Positions 1 to 9,300 are shown, counted from the first letter of the stretch. The stretch: 18,347 nucleotides of DNA from a bacterium (GCA_027364695.1 DAHXOV010000357.1:1-18347), one strand, 5' to 3'. Notes: generated by a model from the sequence alone, not told the origin. A program made the numbers and translations.

Positions 1-600
1 ATGGATATGTATCTGATCATGAAAACGAATAAAAAAAAATCTTTACGAGATGTGTGTCTAAAATTATATGACGCACAAATAAATAATCAAACACCTTATA
101 CATTAGAAAGCATTATCAATGCTTTTATAGAATTTACAAAAGATAAAACAGATATGGCATTTTTTGATGCTACCTTATTATTTTCTAACGATTACATACC
201 TCTGTTTGAAAAAATAATCAAGCATTTTGGTTTATACATTAAATACACAGAAAGCGAATACTGGTGGGAAAAATATTTCGGATTCAAAGTAACAGAACAG
301 CAAGGGGAATATATTGTATCTCATATCATACCAGAAAGTCCTGCCTATTCTGCTCTTTCATTAAATGACGAAATCACTGCTATCAACACATACACGGCAA
401 AAGATATTTTTTCAAATAAAGAACATCATATTTATCAAACACCTAAAATAACAGTGATCCTAAATAGATTTCACAAATTACATCAGATTGAATTACTTCA
501 TAGTAAACATAAAACATACTATCAAAAGTTGTCTTTAAGATTCAAAGATAAACCATCCAATAAAGAAATTGATTTATTCACTCATTTCAAAAAGATGTAA
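1..600 (+). CDS. M61 family (glycyl aminopeptidase-like) peptidase, C-terminal part with PDZ domain, 5' truncated by window edge
   Basis: This is the last 199 residues of a longer protein; the reading frame is open at base 1, and the ATG there is probably internal. The opening segment (KTNKKKSLRDV, about residues 8-18) resembles the conserved helix near the end of the M61 catalytic region, where a K/R-S-L-D-D-V pattern is usual. Residues about 85-165 look like a PDZ domain: a YFGFKV opening, then a SPAYSALSLNDEI stretch corresponding to the usual SPA-xxAGL-xxGDxI, and a final strand TVILNRF. In this family the PDZ domain follows the zinc metallopeptidase domain, which would lie outside the window, so no catalytic residue can be checked. 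Bacteroidota homologues are usually about 600 residues. The stop codon is 2 nt before dtd, suggesting co-transcription. The family call rests on pattern memory. Confidence 0.7.
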   Translation: MDMYLIMKTNKKKSLRDVCLKLYDAQINNQTPYTLESIINAFIEFTKDKTDMAFFDATLLFSNDYIPLFEKIIKHFGLYIKYTESEYWWEKYFGFKVTEQQGEYIVSHIIPESPAYSALSLNDEITAINTYTAKDIFSNKEHHIYQTPKITVILNRFHKLHQIELLHSKHKTYYQKLSLRFKDKPSNKEIDLFTHFKKM

Positions 601-602
601 CA

Positions 603-1055
603 ATGAGATGTCTTATACAAAGGGTATCAGAAGCAAAAGTAATGGCAGAAAGCAATACCATTGGACAAATCAAAAATGGTCTTTTAATATTTGTAGGAAT
701 AAGCAATGATGATACAGATGAAGACATTCGTTGGATAGCCTCTAAAATAATACAAATGAGAATTTTTTCAGATGACAATGGCAAAATGAACAAAAGCATA
801 ACAGATGTAAATGGTGATGTTTTAATAGTTAGTCAATTTACTCTTTTTGCATCTACAAAAAAAGGAAATCGCCCGTCATTTACAAACAGTGCTCCTGCTG
901 ATTTTGCTGAAATGATGTATAAAAAATTTATCACAGAGTGTGAAAATCTATTACAAAAAAAAGCAGAAAGTGGCGTGTTTGCAGCAGATATGAAAGTCAG
1001 CTTAATCAATGATGGACCAGTAACTATATGGATAGACAGTAAAAACAGAGAATGA
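603..1055 (+). CDS. dtd: D-aminoacyl-tRNA deacylase
   Basis: This cytosolic proofreading enzyme hydrolyses D-amino acids (and glycine mischarged on tRNA-Ala) from tRNA. The protein is 150 residues, the normal length for the family, and is recognisable along its whole length. It begins MRCLIQRVSEAKV. The SQFTL motif is at residues 77-81 and the NDGPVT motif at 136-141; the latter holds the Gly-cisPro pair that excludes L-substrates. A TKKGNRPSF segment lies at about 85-93. The ATG at 603 is 2 nt after the stop of the peptidase gene, so the two are probably one transcript. Nothing unusual was seen. Confidence 0.97.
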   Translation: MRCLIQRVSEAKVMAESNTIGQIKNGLLIFVGISNDDTDEDIRWIASKIIQMRIFSDDNGKMNKSITDVNGDVLIVSQFTLFASTKKGNRPSFTNSAPADFAEMMYKKFITECENLLQKKAESGVFAADMKVSLINDGPVTIWIDSKNRE

Positions 1056-1100
1056 ATATTACAATGATTTTAATCATAAATAAGTATAACTTAATTTTAA

Positions 1101-1129
1101 TTGAAATTGATAAATTTGCATTAACTTTG
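1101..1129 (+). promoter_or_regulatory. Bacteroidota-type promoter for the sigma-54 activator gene
   Basis: A TTG at 1101-1103 (-33 element) is followed after 18 nt by TAACTTTG at 1122-1129, a perfect match to the phylum's TAnnTTTG -7 element. The last base of the -7 element is also the first base of a GTG (1129) that an automatic caller might take as the start codon. Transcription should begin about 4-6 nt after the element, so the usable start is the ATG at 1138 and the leader is only a few nt long. The element is seen directly; the transcription start site is inferred. Confidence 0.7.
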
Positions 1130-1137
1130 TGTCAGAT

Positions 1138-2304
1138 ATGAGCAAAATTTTAGTTATAGATGATGAAAAAGCCATTCGGTCTGTAGTAAAAGAAATTTTA
1201 GAAGCAGAAAAATTTTCGATAGACGAATGTAGCAACGGTGCAGAAGCACTAGAAAAAATTCAAAAAGAAAAATACGATGTTTTATTATGTGATATTAAAA
1301 TGCCAAAGTTAAACGGTGAAGAACTTTTTCAAAAAATAATAGCGTTGAATTATCCCACTGCATTTATAGTAATGAGCGCGCACGGAGACATTGACACGGC
1401 AGTTAATTTTATGAAAGCAGGTGCATTTGACTATTTACAAAAACCTTTTGGTATAGATAAGTTGATTACTGTTTGCAGAAATGCGCTGAATAGAAATAAA
1501 AACATACAAAAAAACAAAGCGTCCAATAAACCAGTATCCAATATCAATACTCCTGAAATCATTGGTGAGAGTGAAGCAATCAGAAAGTTATTGTCTGTCA
1601 TAGACAAAGTTGCATTGACAGACGCAAAAGTTCTCGTCACAGGTCCAAATGGGTCAGGTAAAGAATTAGTAGCAAGAAGAATACATGACCTTTCATACAG
1701 AGCATCCGCCCCTTTTGTAGAAGTCAATTGTGCGGCTATACCGTCCGAACTCATTGAAAGCGAGCTTTTTGGACATGAAAAAGGATCTTTTACTGGTGCT
1801 GTTGCTCAAAAAAAAGGGAAATTCGAACAAGCCAATAACGGTACTTTGTTTTTGGATGAGATAGGAGATATGAGTTTATCTGCACAAGCAAAAGTATTAA
1901 GAGCGTTACAAGAAAATAAAATTCAAAGAGTAGGCAGTGAAAAAGACATTGAAGTAAATGTACGGCTCATCGCGGCCACCAATAAAAATTTAAAGGAAGA
2001 AATTAAAAAACAAACTTTCAGAGAAGATTTATACCATCGTTTGAATGTAATACATATTCCTATTCCATCACTCAATGAAAGGAAGGAAGACATACCCTTA
2101 TTAGTAGATTATTTTTCAGAACAAATGAGTGATTGTTACAAGGTTAATAAGAAACATTTTGATCAAAAAATCATTGAGTATCTCAAAAGCATTGACTACA
2201 CAGGCAATGTAAGACAGTTAAAAAATTTAATGGAAAGAGTGTATGTACTCTACGAAGGGGAAAATGTGAGTATTCAAGAACTAGAACTTTATTGTTATGA
2301 ATAA
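1138..2304 (+). CDS. NtrC-family response regulator, sigma-54 activator lacking a C-terminal HTH
   Basis: This is a two-component response regulator that should activate sigma-54 RNA polymerase. From the ATG at 1138 it has 388 residues. The receiver domain is about 1-120, with acidic pair D8-D9, phospho-acceptor D52 (LLCDIKMP) and K102. The AAA+ domain is about 140-375: Walker A GPNGSGKE at 169-176, the sigma-54-contacting loop GSFTGA at 216-221, Walker B GTLFLDEIGD at 235-244, and the REDLYHRLNV region at 295-304. The protein stops soon after the AAA+ helical lid (NVRQLKNLMERV), so the Fis-type HTH found in NtrC (about 470 residues) is missing. The sequence beyond the stop does not encode an HTH in another frame, so this does not look like a frameshift. 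A GTG at 1129 is in frame but lies in the promoter. The 3' end overlaps the sulfotransferase gene by 8 nt. No sensor kinase is in the window. I recall similar HTH-less activators in other Bacteroidota. Confidence 0.93.
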   Translation: MSKILVIDDEKAIRSVVKEILEAEKFSIDECSNGAEALEKIQKEKYDVLLCDIKMPKLNGEELFQKIIALNYPTAFIVMSAHGDIDTAVNFMKAGAFDYLQKPFGIDKLITVCRNALNRNKNIQKNKASNKPVSNINTPEIIGESEAIRKLLSVIDKVALTDAKVLVTGPNGSGKELVARRIHDLSYRASAPFVEVNCAAIPSELIESELFGHEKGSFTGAVAQKKGKFEQANNGTLFLDEIGDMSLSAQAKVLRALQENKIQRVGSEKDIEVNVRLIAATNKNLKEEIKKQTFREDLYHRLNVIHIPIPSLNERKEDIPLLVDYFSEQMSDCYKVNKKHFDQKIIEYLKSIDYTGNVRQLKNLMERVYVLYEGENVSIQELELYCYE

Positions 2305-3520
2305 TTGCTCTTCAGAACCAAACAAATTCATCAAAAAACAAGGAACCCTTATCTCTTCTTTTCAAATGGAAGATGTTCATGATTTTAATCCTATTGTCGG
2401 AAAACCACAAAATATAGATAAGGTAACTTTAAATCAAATAGATAATTTAAATATATCATACCTATTTAGCACAGGTAGGTCTGCTTCTACATTATTAGGT
2501 ATAATGCTGATGATGCATGAACAAGTTATATTTACATCAGAAGAAGTATTTCCCATTATACTAAAACAAAAATATCAAAAAATAAACCGCTGGACAGAAG
2601 AAACAATAAAAAATTATTGCGCTGATTTCATTTTAATGAGTGAAGGCAAATTATATCCTTTCTTTTGTGGGAAAGATGTATTATACGAATTATTATTAAA
2701 ATTTAAAGAACACTTAAATTATAAAAGAGTAATACGAATCTCCTACCTTGCATTTGGCATAAATAAAGACTTATCAAAGGTTACAACAATTATAGATAAA
2801 CAATTAAGATATTATTTAGCTCATCATTATCTTAAATTATTCCCTCATGCAAAAGTTTTATTATTAGTAAGAGACCCAAGAGACAATGTGTATTCCAAGT
2901 TTAAACGGGCAGAAGGAAGAAGCCTTTTCAAACCTACTTGTTTATACATACATACATGGATATATGCATTCCATAACTACTTCAAAATATTGAAACAATA
3001 TCACACTCCGTTTCATATTGTCAATTACGAAAAACTTATCAATGAAAGCACTACTACACTTCAAAACATATCTCAATTTTTATCTATCCCTTACACAGAA
3101 AAATTTTTTAATTATCCCACCATAACTAATCATTTCTTTCAAACCATAACACACCAAAAATTAAAAGAACATTTTTATATTATCCATAAAAGTATCACTC
3201 AACCCATCAACCCACAAAAGATCAATGAATGGAAAAATTATATGAACAATTCAGAAATAACAACTATTATCAACGCAACATGGACAGATTCAAAAAGAAT
3301 GGCTGAAAAATTAAACTATACTGAACACGCGAATTATCGTGTAAAAAAATTCAACTGCTGGAAAACAAAATTAAAAATAAAACTTGATTTTCTTAGTTCT
3401 TATATTTATTTCTCTCTGATTCCTTATTTTATCAAGCGATATATTAAAAAGAAAAAATATCCCTATAGAATAAATGCTTTGAGTACTTATGATCTTTTTT
3501 TAAGACCAAGGTTTCTTTAA
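2297..3520 (+). CDS. PAPS-dependent sulfotransferase family protein
   Basis: A 407-residue protein with both nucleotide-binding signatures of sulfotransferases. The 5'-phosphosulfate loop is STGRSAST at 58-65, following the strand ISYLF. The 3'-phosphate segment is LLLVRDPRDNVYSKF at about 188-202, with the classic RDPRD. The family moves sulfate from PAPS to hydroxyl or amine groups on sugars, lipids or peptides; nothing here shows the acceptor. About 50 residues precede the core. After it comes a C-terminal extension of roughly 60 residues, basic and aromatic, with a hydrophobic stretch near 357-375 followed by a lysine-rich run, which could hold the protein at the inner face of the membrane. 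Its ATG lies inside the last codons of the response-regulator gene (8-nt overlap), implying coupled translation. No PAPS-synthesis or glycosyltransferase genes are nearby. Confidence 0.85.
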   Translation: MNNCSSEPNKFIKKQGTLISSFQMEDVHDFNPIVGKPQNIDKVTLNQIDNLNISYLFSTGRSASTLLGIMLMMHEQVIFTSEEVFPIILKQKYQKINRWTEETIKNYCADFILMSEGKLYPFFCGKDVLYELLLKFKEHLNYKRVIRISYLAFGINKDLSKVTTIIDKQLRYYLAHHYLKLFPHAKVLLLVRDPRDNVYSKFKRAEGRSLFKPTCLYIHTWIYAFHNYFKILKQYHTPFHIVNYEKLINESTTTLQNISQFLSIPYTEKFFNYPTITNHFFQTITHQKLKEHFYIIHKSITQPINPQKINEWKNYMNNSEITTIINATWTDSKRMAEKLNYTEHANYRVKKFNCWKTKLKIKLDFLSSYIYFSLIPYFIKRYIKKKKYPYRINALSTYDLFLRPRFL

Positions 3521-3693
3521 TTACCAAAATATAAAATATAAATAATTTTATCAGTAAAATATCATCCTCTATGGGTATTTTATCTAAATAGAAGAGCAAA
3601 ACAAACTTACAGACGAATTGAAAAATAAAACACCTAATAAACAACAAATTTGCAATCAATGATAATAATGCTATAAATGCACTCCTATCAAAA

Positions 3694-3722
3694 TTTGGTA
3701 AGAAATAAATTTTGTAATTTTG
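3694..3722 (+). promoter_or_regulatory. Bacteroidota-type promoter for thiH-thiF-rsmI
   Basis: TTTG at 3694-3697 is followed after 17 nt by TAATTTTG at 3715-3722, matching the -33/-7 pair of the phylum. It lies in the 245-nt gap between the sulfotransferase and thiH and gives a leader of about 40 nt before the ATG at 3766. I looked for the conserved TPP riboswitch elements (CUGAGA and the ACCUGAUCUGG-like segment) in the gap and leader and saw none. The leader ends in an A-rich run just before the start codon. Confidence 0.65.
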
Positions 3723-3765
3723 TGTATCAGATACTGAACACAGACATCCAGTTATTATTAAAAAA

Positions 3766-4884
3766 ATGAATCACTCATTCAAAGACATCTTTCATCAATA
3801 TAAATGGAAAGAAACAGAGCATTTTATTTACAATGTAAAAGAATCAGATGTAGAAAGAGCATTACAAAAAGGAGATATAAATGTATTTGATTTTGCATGT
3901 CTCCTGTCCCCAACTGCGAAAAAATTTTTACCCGAAATGATAGAAAAGAGCCAATGGCTTACCCGTCAAAGGTTTGGGAAAAATATATTGCTATACGCCC
4001 CATTGTACTTATCCAACGAATGTAAAAATATCTGTACTTATTGTGGCTTTAGTTTAGGCAACAAAATTCCAAGAAAAACATTGAACGAAAATGAAATCGT
4101 TCAGGAAGCCCTCTTCTTAAAAAACAAAGGAATTCAACACATACTAATCGTTACAGGAGAAGACAATCAAACAGCAAATGTTGCTTATATTGCACATGCA
4201 GTAGATCTATTAAAAGAACATTTTACCAATATCTCAATAGAAGTACAGCCCTTAAATGATGAAGATTACCAAATGCTGGCTGAAAAAAACATTTATGCAG
4301 TACTGGTGTACCAAGAAACCTACAATATAGAAAATTATAAAAAATATCATCCAAAAGGTAAAAAAAGTAATTTTTATTATCGCCTTGAAACCCCTGATAG
4401 AATAGGTAAAGCAGAAATACATAAAATTGGATTGGGTGTTTTATTAGGCTTGGAAGATTGGCGCGTAGATTCTTTTTTTACAGCTTTGCATTTGAACTAT
4501 TTACAAAAAAAATATTGGAAATCCAGGTTTTCTGTTTCATTTCCACGCATTCGTCCTGCCATTGGAGCCATTCATGAAAACATTCATATTACAGATGAAG
4601 AGCTTAAACAGCTGGTCTGCGCATATAGAATTTTCAATCCCGATGTAGAACTCTCTTTATCTACAAGAGAATGTGCAGAATTTAGAAACGAATTAGCGGA
4701 GATTGGATTTACATCAATGAGTGCAGAATCGAAAACAAATCCTGGGGGATATACACTAGAAAAAAACTCATTAGAACAATTTGAAATAGATGACAATAGA
4801 ACCATCAACCAAGTTGCTGCTATGATAAAAAACAAAGGATTAGAAGTAGTGTATAAAGACTGGGACTATGTTTTATTTGAATAA
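3766..4884 (+). CDS. thiH: 2-iminoacetate synthase (thiazole biosynthesis, radical SAM)
   Basis: ThiH cleaves tyrosine with a SAM-derived radical to give dehydroglycine (2-iminoacetate) and p-cresol, supplying the C2-N unit of the thiamine thiazole in anaerobic-type pathways. The protein is 372 residues, the usual length. The [4Fe-4S] motif CxxxCxxC is seen as C86, C90 and C93 (CKNICTYCGF), directly after LYLSNECKN. Other family-typical stretches are VTGED (about 129-133), VYQETYN (about 181-187), and SFPRIRPA (about 259-266), with NPGGY near 326-330. It heads a tight run with the ThiF-like gene (5 nt gap) and rsmI, downstream of a good promoter. The partner ThiG and the sulfur carrier ThiS are not in the window, so they must be encoded elsewhere if the pathway is complete. 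Confidence 0.95.
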   Translation: MNHSFKDIFHQYKWKETEHFIYNVKESDVERALQKGDINVFDFACLLSPTAKKFLPEMIEKSQWLTRQRFGKNILLYAPLYLSNECKNICTYCGFSLGNKIPRKTLNENEIVQEALFLKNKGIQHILIVTGEDNQTANVAYIAHAVDLLKEHFTNISIEVQPLNDEDYQMLAEKNIYAVLVYQETYNIENYKKYHPKGKKSNFYYRLETPDRIGKAEIHKIGLGVLLGLEDWRVDSFFTALHLNYLQKKYWKSRFSVSFPRIRPAIGAIHENIHITDEELKQLVCAYRIFNPDVELSLSTRECAEFRNELAEIGFTSMSAESKTNPGGYTLEKNSLEQFEIDDNRTINQVAAMIKNKGLEVVYKDWDYVLFE

Positions 4885-4889
4885 AGTCA

Positions 4890-5600
4890 ATGAATACAGA
4901 AGAATTTAAATATTATCAGCGGCAAATTATTATTGAAGAAATTGGTTTTTTAAACCAAGAAAAAATAAATAAAACCTCTTTATTGATTATTGGTGCAGGC
5001 GGGTTAGGATGCCCTTTATTGCAGATGTGCAGTGGCATTGGAATGGAAAGAATAGGGATTGCTGACTTCGATACAGTATCTATTCACAATCTTCATCGTC
5101 AATATCTCTACAACTATAATGACATTAACCAAAGTAAAGCAGCATTGGCAAAGGAAAAAATTTCTAATAGAAATCCTTTTATCCAACTCATCGAACACAA
5201 TGTTTTATTGGATGAAACCAATGCAGAAGAACTGATGACACAATACGATATTATCGCAGATGGCACAGATAATTTTAATACTCGTTATCTTGTCAATGAT
5301 GTATGCGTAAGCCTTAAAAAACCACTGGTATTTGGAAGTATTTTCAAATGGACTTCACAAACAGCACTATTAAATTACAATGGAAGTAAAAATTTAAGAG
5401 ACATTTTTCCTGAACCACCATTGCCAGAAGAAGCCCCCAGTTGTGCTGAAGCAGGAATAGTAAATACTGTAACTACACATTGCGCATCATTGATGGCACA
5501 ACTAATTTTAATGGCTATCCTTGGAAAAACAGATAAATGGGTAAATAAACTCATCATTTCTGATATATGGAATTTCAAACAACATATTATTCAATTTTAA
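4890..5600 (+). CDS. thiF: ThiF/MoeB-family sulfur-carrier adenylyltransferase
   Basis: This E1-like enzyme should adenylate the C-terminal Gly-Gly of a ThiS-type (or MoaD-type) sulfur carrier using ATP. In its 236 residues I see the nucleotide-binding loop GAGGLG at 35-40, the ribose-binding DFD at 59-61, the R70-Q71 pair, K83 and the DGTDN motif at 124-128 with metal-binding D127. C185, in PSCAEAG, is at the position of the conserved E1-type cysteine. The two CxxC pairs that bind structural zinc in E. coli ThiF and MoeB are not present; the other cysteines (C41, C47, C139, C198) are not so spaced. Its place 5 nt after thiH favours ThiF over MoeB, but the carrier gene is not nearby and a shared role is possible. 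Confidence 0.85.
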   Translation: MNTEEFKYYQRQIIIEEIGFLNQEKINKTSLLIIGAGGLGCPLLQMCSGIGMERIGIADFDTVSIHNLHRQYLYNYNDINQSKAALAKEKISNRNPFIQLIEHNVLLDETNAEELMTQYDIIADGTDNFNTRYLVNDVCVSLKKPLVFGSIFKWTSQTALLNYNGSKNLRDIFPEPPLPEEAPSCAEAGIVNTVTTHCASLMAQLILMAILGKTDKWVNKLIISDIWNFKQHIIQF

Positions 5601-5612
5601 TTGTGCCGAAAA

Positions 5613-6281
5613 ATGAATAAGTCAGGCAAATTGTTTATAGTTCCCACGCCCATTGGCAATTTAAAAGATATGACATTGAGATCTATTGAGGTATTAAATA
5701 GTGTAGATTATATCTTAGCTGAAGACACCAGAACTTCTCAACCACTACTTCAACATTACAATATACAAACACCATTGAAATCCTATCATTCATTTAATGA
5801 ACATTATATTCTTCAAAATATCTTAATTGATTTAAAAAACAATAAAAATATAGCATTGATAAGCGATGCAGGTACTCCTGCCATTTCTGATCCAGGTTAT
5901 TTAATAGTAAAGCATTGCATAGATAATAATGTCAAAGTAGAATGTTTGCCAGGTCCAACAGCTTTTATTCCTGCATTGGTATGTAGTGGAAAGCCCCTGC
6001 ATCACTTTGTTTTTATAGGATTCTTGCCTATCAAAAAAGGAAGGCAAACTAAATTACAGGAAATATCTCTATTACCTTATACTATTGTGTTGTATGAAAG
6101 TCCGCATAAATTATTAAAAACATTAAATGACCTGAAAAATATATTTGGCGCCGAAAAACCAATTGGTATATCAAGAGAAATATCTAAAATATTCGAAGAA
6201 CACTTACGCGGCAGCATTGAAGAAATGATACAACATTTTACAAAACATTTACCAAAAGGTGAAATGGTGATTGTTATTTAA
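5613..6281 (+). CDS. rsmI: 16S rRNA (cytidine-1402-2'-O)-methyltransferase
   Basis: RsmI methylates the ribose 2'-OH of C1402 in the decoding centre of 16S rRNA, using SAM. The 222-residue protein has the family's tetrapyrrole-methylase-like signature: IVPTPIGNLKDMTLR at 9-23, AEDTRTS at 36-42, SDAGTPAISDPG at 84-95, and LPGPTAFIPAL at 112-122. I chose the ATG at 5613 rather than the in-frame TTG at 5601, because the TTG begins immediately after the stop of the ThiF gene and would add only four residues before the conserved region. The gene ends the + strand run and faces the RND pump gene across a 117-nt gap. Confidence 0.95.
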   Translation: MNKSGKLFIVPTPIGNLKDMTLRSIEVLNSVDYILAEDTRTSQPLLQHYNIQTPLKSYHSFNEHYILQNILIDLKNNKNIALISDAGTPAISDPGYLIVKHCIDNNVKVECLPGPTAFIPALVCSGKPLHHFVFIGFLPIKKGRQTKLQEISLLPYTIVLYESPHKLLKTLNDLKNIFGAEKPIGISREISKIFEEHLRGSIEEMIQHFTKHLPKGEMVIVI

Positions 6282-6398
6282 CAGGACATTTATCAGCAAA
6301 AGATGAACAAATAACTTTCAATTCCCTCATACTAATAGAATAGCTATGTTTTGTAATACAAGTTCCATTAAATTTCAGATTATCTAAAATAATTTATT
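6282..6398. other. Convergent intergenic gap between rsmI and the RND pump
   Basis: This A/T-rich spacer of 117 nt separates two genes that point at each other. I looked for a bidirectional hairpin terminator and did not find a convincing one; only short A/T-only complementarities are visible near 6381-6398. No ORF or promoter match was seen. Confidence 0.5.
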
Positions 6399-9300
6399 TC
6401 ATAGATCTATTTCACTAAAGTCTAAATGCTTTCCCTTTATTTTTAATATCAATTGTAATATTGCTACAAGAAAAGGGACATATCTCAATCCTTTTGGTAA
6501 ATCAAAATATTTTAATATAATATCAGATTTTCTTTTTATTCGCTCGGAAATAAGAAACATACAAGGCACTAAAATTAAGGTAAGAAAAGTACCAAAGAGG
6601 AGTCCAAATATCATTGTCCAACTTAAAGGACCCCAAAAGACATTATTATCACCACCAAAATAAATATGTGGTTCAAAAGATTTAAATAAGCCGATAAAAT
6701 CAATGTTCAGCCCAAGTGCCAGTGGAATGAGCCCGAGTATAGCCGCAGCAGCGGTTAGAACAACAGGTGCCATTCTCACAAATCCTGCATGGTAAGCAGC
6801 CATCATAATCGATTTTTCCTCTTTTAAAGATTGCTCTGCAAATTCGATGAGTAATATACCATTTCTTACTACTATTCCTGCTAAAGCAAAAATACCTACA
6901 CCTGTCATAACAATACTCATAGGTATTTTAAATAATCCAAAACCAATTAATACACCTATGATACTCAACACAATTTCAGATAAAATAATTAAAGTTTTTC
7001 CAACAGAATTGAACTGCAATACTAAAACTAAAAGAATGAGGCCAATAGATGCCATTAAAGCGTTGCTTAAAAAACTCACTGTCTCCGCTTGTTCTTCTTG
7101 CTCTCCGCCTATCTTTATACTTACAGTTTGTGGGGGATGTATGGTATTGATCATTTCTCTTATTTGTGCTACTATTTCGTTGGCATTAAATCCTTCTTTT
7201 ACATCAGAAGATAAGGTAATTATTCTAGTTTTGTTTTTATGCTTAATTCCTCCATAAGTATTTACATATTTAATATCAGCAAAAGCAGCGAGTGGAAGAG
7301 ATCTAAGAATTCCACCCATATTCATATCTCTAAAAGTAATTTTTAAATTTCGTAATGCTTCTATGTCTTTTCTTTGATATGGGAGGTATCTGATTTGGAT
7401 GGGGTATTCATCATCTGTATCTTTAAATTTAGAGTATCTGTCTATACCATACACTGCTTTTCTTATTTCCATTGCTAATTGAGCAGTAGATAGTCCTTCC
7501 CTATTGGCTTTTTCTCTATCTATATCTAAGCATATTTCTGGCTTATTATCTATAAAATCACTTTTCAGTTCTACAATACCATGATTTTTTAATTCATCAA
7601 TTTTTGCCTTTACCAAATCAGCATAATATGTTATCTCATTAAAATCATCTCCTTGTATTTCTACTACAATGGGCTTAGGCAATGGTGGTCCCATTTGTTC
7701 TTTTGACACTATCATTCTTGCATTAGGTATGTTCCATTTTATTTCCTGTAATTTTTTCAAATACATAGAAGTACTAATACCATTTCTTTTCCCATATTCT
7801 ACAAAGTTGATGCTTATTTTAGCTTTATTGGGATAAGTATTTTGATCATCCTCTCTTGGGTCTGTTACAGCTATAGCCACGTTACTAATAACAGATTTGA
7901 CAACAGGATTATTTTTACCAAAAACAGAATCCACTTTATTAGCTACTAAAGATGCTATTTTATCAGTATATTCAGGAGCAGTGCCTTCGGGTAGTTCTAT
8001 GTATATGTAGATATTATTAGGATCTCCACTTGGAAAGAACAATACAGGGGGCTTTCTGATGGCAAAAAACACAATACTAACAATCAATAAAATAATTGTA
8101 TACCAGAGCATTTTTACGGGTCTATGCAGTGCCCATGATAAGAGTTTTCCGTATGCATTCTTCATTTCTGGCCACAATACTTCTTGCCACTTTGCAATAA
8201 CTTTATATAACCACAAACGATGAATAATTAAAAATACTCCCATGGTTAGAATAATATTTCCTAAAGCTCTGTTGGCTGATAAATATGAAAATGCAGCAAC
8301 AATAATGTATATAATGATTTGTAACCATGCCTTTCTATTTATTCTTCCATAATTTTTATGTTCTTCATGATGCGGTTTCATAAAATCCACAGCAAAAACA
8401 GGATTAATTATATACGCTACAAAGAGAGAAGCAAACAATGAAATAATAAGAGTAACGGGTAAAAACATCATGAATTTTCCTATGACCCCTTTCCAAAAGG
8501 CCAGTGGCACAAATGGTGCAACGGTTGTAAGTGTTCCGCTTAATACAGGTAAAAATACTTCACCCGCAGCTTTCTTAGCAGCAGTATGAATAGGTGTTTT
8601 GCCATTGTCAAAAATACGATGTGTATTCTCAATAACCACAATAGCATCGTCTACCACTATCCCTAATGCCAGTAAAAATGCAAATAGTACAATCATATTC
8701 ATACTATAACCTAAAGATGGCATTACTAAAAACGCAATGAACATAGATAGTGGTACAGACAAAGCGACAAACAGAGCATTGGTTACACCCATAAAAAACA
8801 TTAAAATAAAAGTAACAAGTAAGAATCCTATCACAATGGTATTAATTAAATCTTCTAAAGAAATTTTAGTATGCTCAGATTGGTCACCGGTTACCACTAT
8901 ATCAATATCTTTTGAGAATTCTGTTTGTTTAAGTTTATCAATAATTTTGTATATTTTATCAGAAGCGGCTATTAGATTTTCTCCAGGTCTTTTAATGACT
9001 TGAAGTGTGATAACATTTTTCTTACTCATTTTGGCATAACTTTTTATTTCTGCAATGGTATCTTTCACTTCGGCAATATCTTTCAAATACATTTTGGCGC
9101 CACTTTGAGAAACAATTAATATATTTTTTATATCGTCAATAGATTTAAATTCTTTTTTGATATTGATGTTTCTTTTTTGTGCACCAACAGGTACATTTCC
9201 TGCAGATATAGTAATATTTTCCGCTTGTATAGCTCTTTCAAGGTCTCCTAAAGTAAGATTGGCTGATTGCATTTTATACATATCAACATTAATTTGTATT

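Noticed and set aside
1129..1131. GTG as start codon of the response regulator
   Set aside because: Its first base is the last base of the TAACTTTG -7 element; the ATG at 1138 gives the usual family N-terminus MSKILVIDDE.
2280..2450. Frameshift that might have cut off the HTH of the response regulator
   Set aside because: The frame after the stop encodes the sulfotransferase N-terminus and none of the frames shows a Fis-type HTH pattern.
3540..3585. ATTTTA/TAAAAT hairpins after the sulfotransferase gene as a terminator
   Set aside because: Only 6-7 A/T pairs with no T-run following; too weak to call.
3521..3765. Possible TPP riboswitch in the leader of thiH
   Set aside because: The conserved aptamer segments are not seen, and the promoter at 3694-3722 leaves only about 40 nt of leader, too short for the aptamer.
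8505..8520. Sigma-54-like promoter TGGCAC-N5-GTGCA with correct GG-N10-GC spacing on the + strand
   Set aside because: It lies inside the RND coding sequence, antisense to it, with no gene starting downstream on the + strand. The bases are explained by the codons of the pump (APFVPLA).
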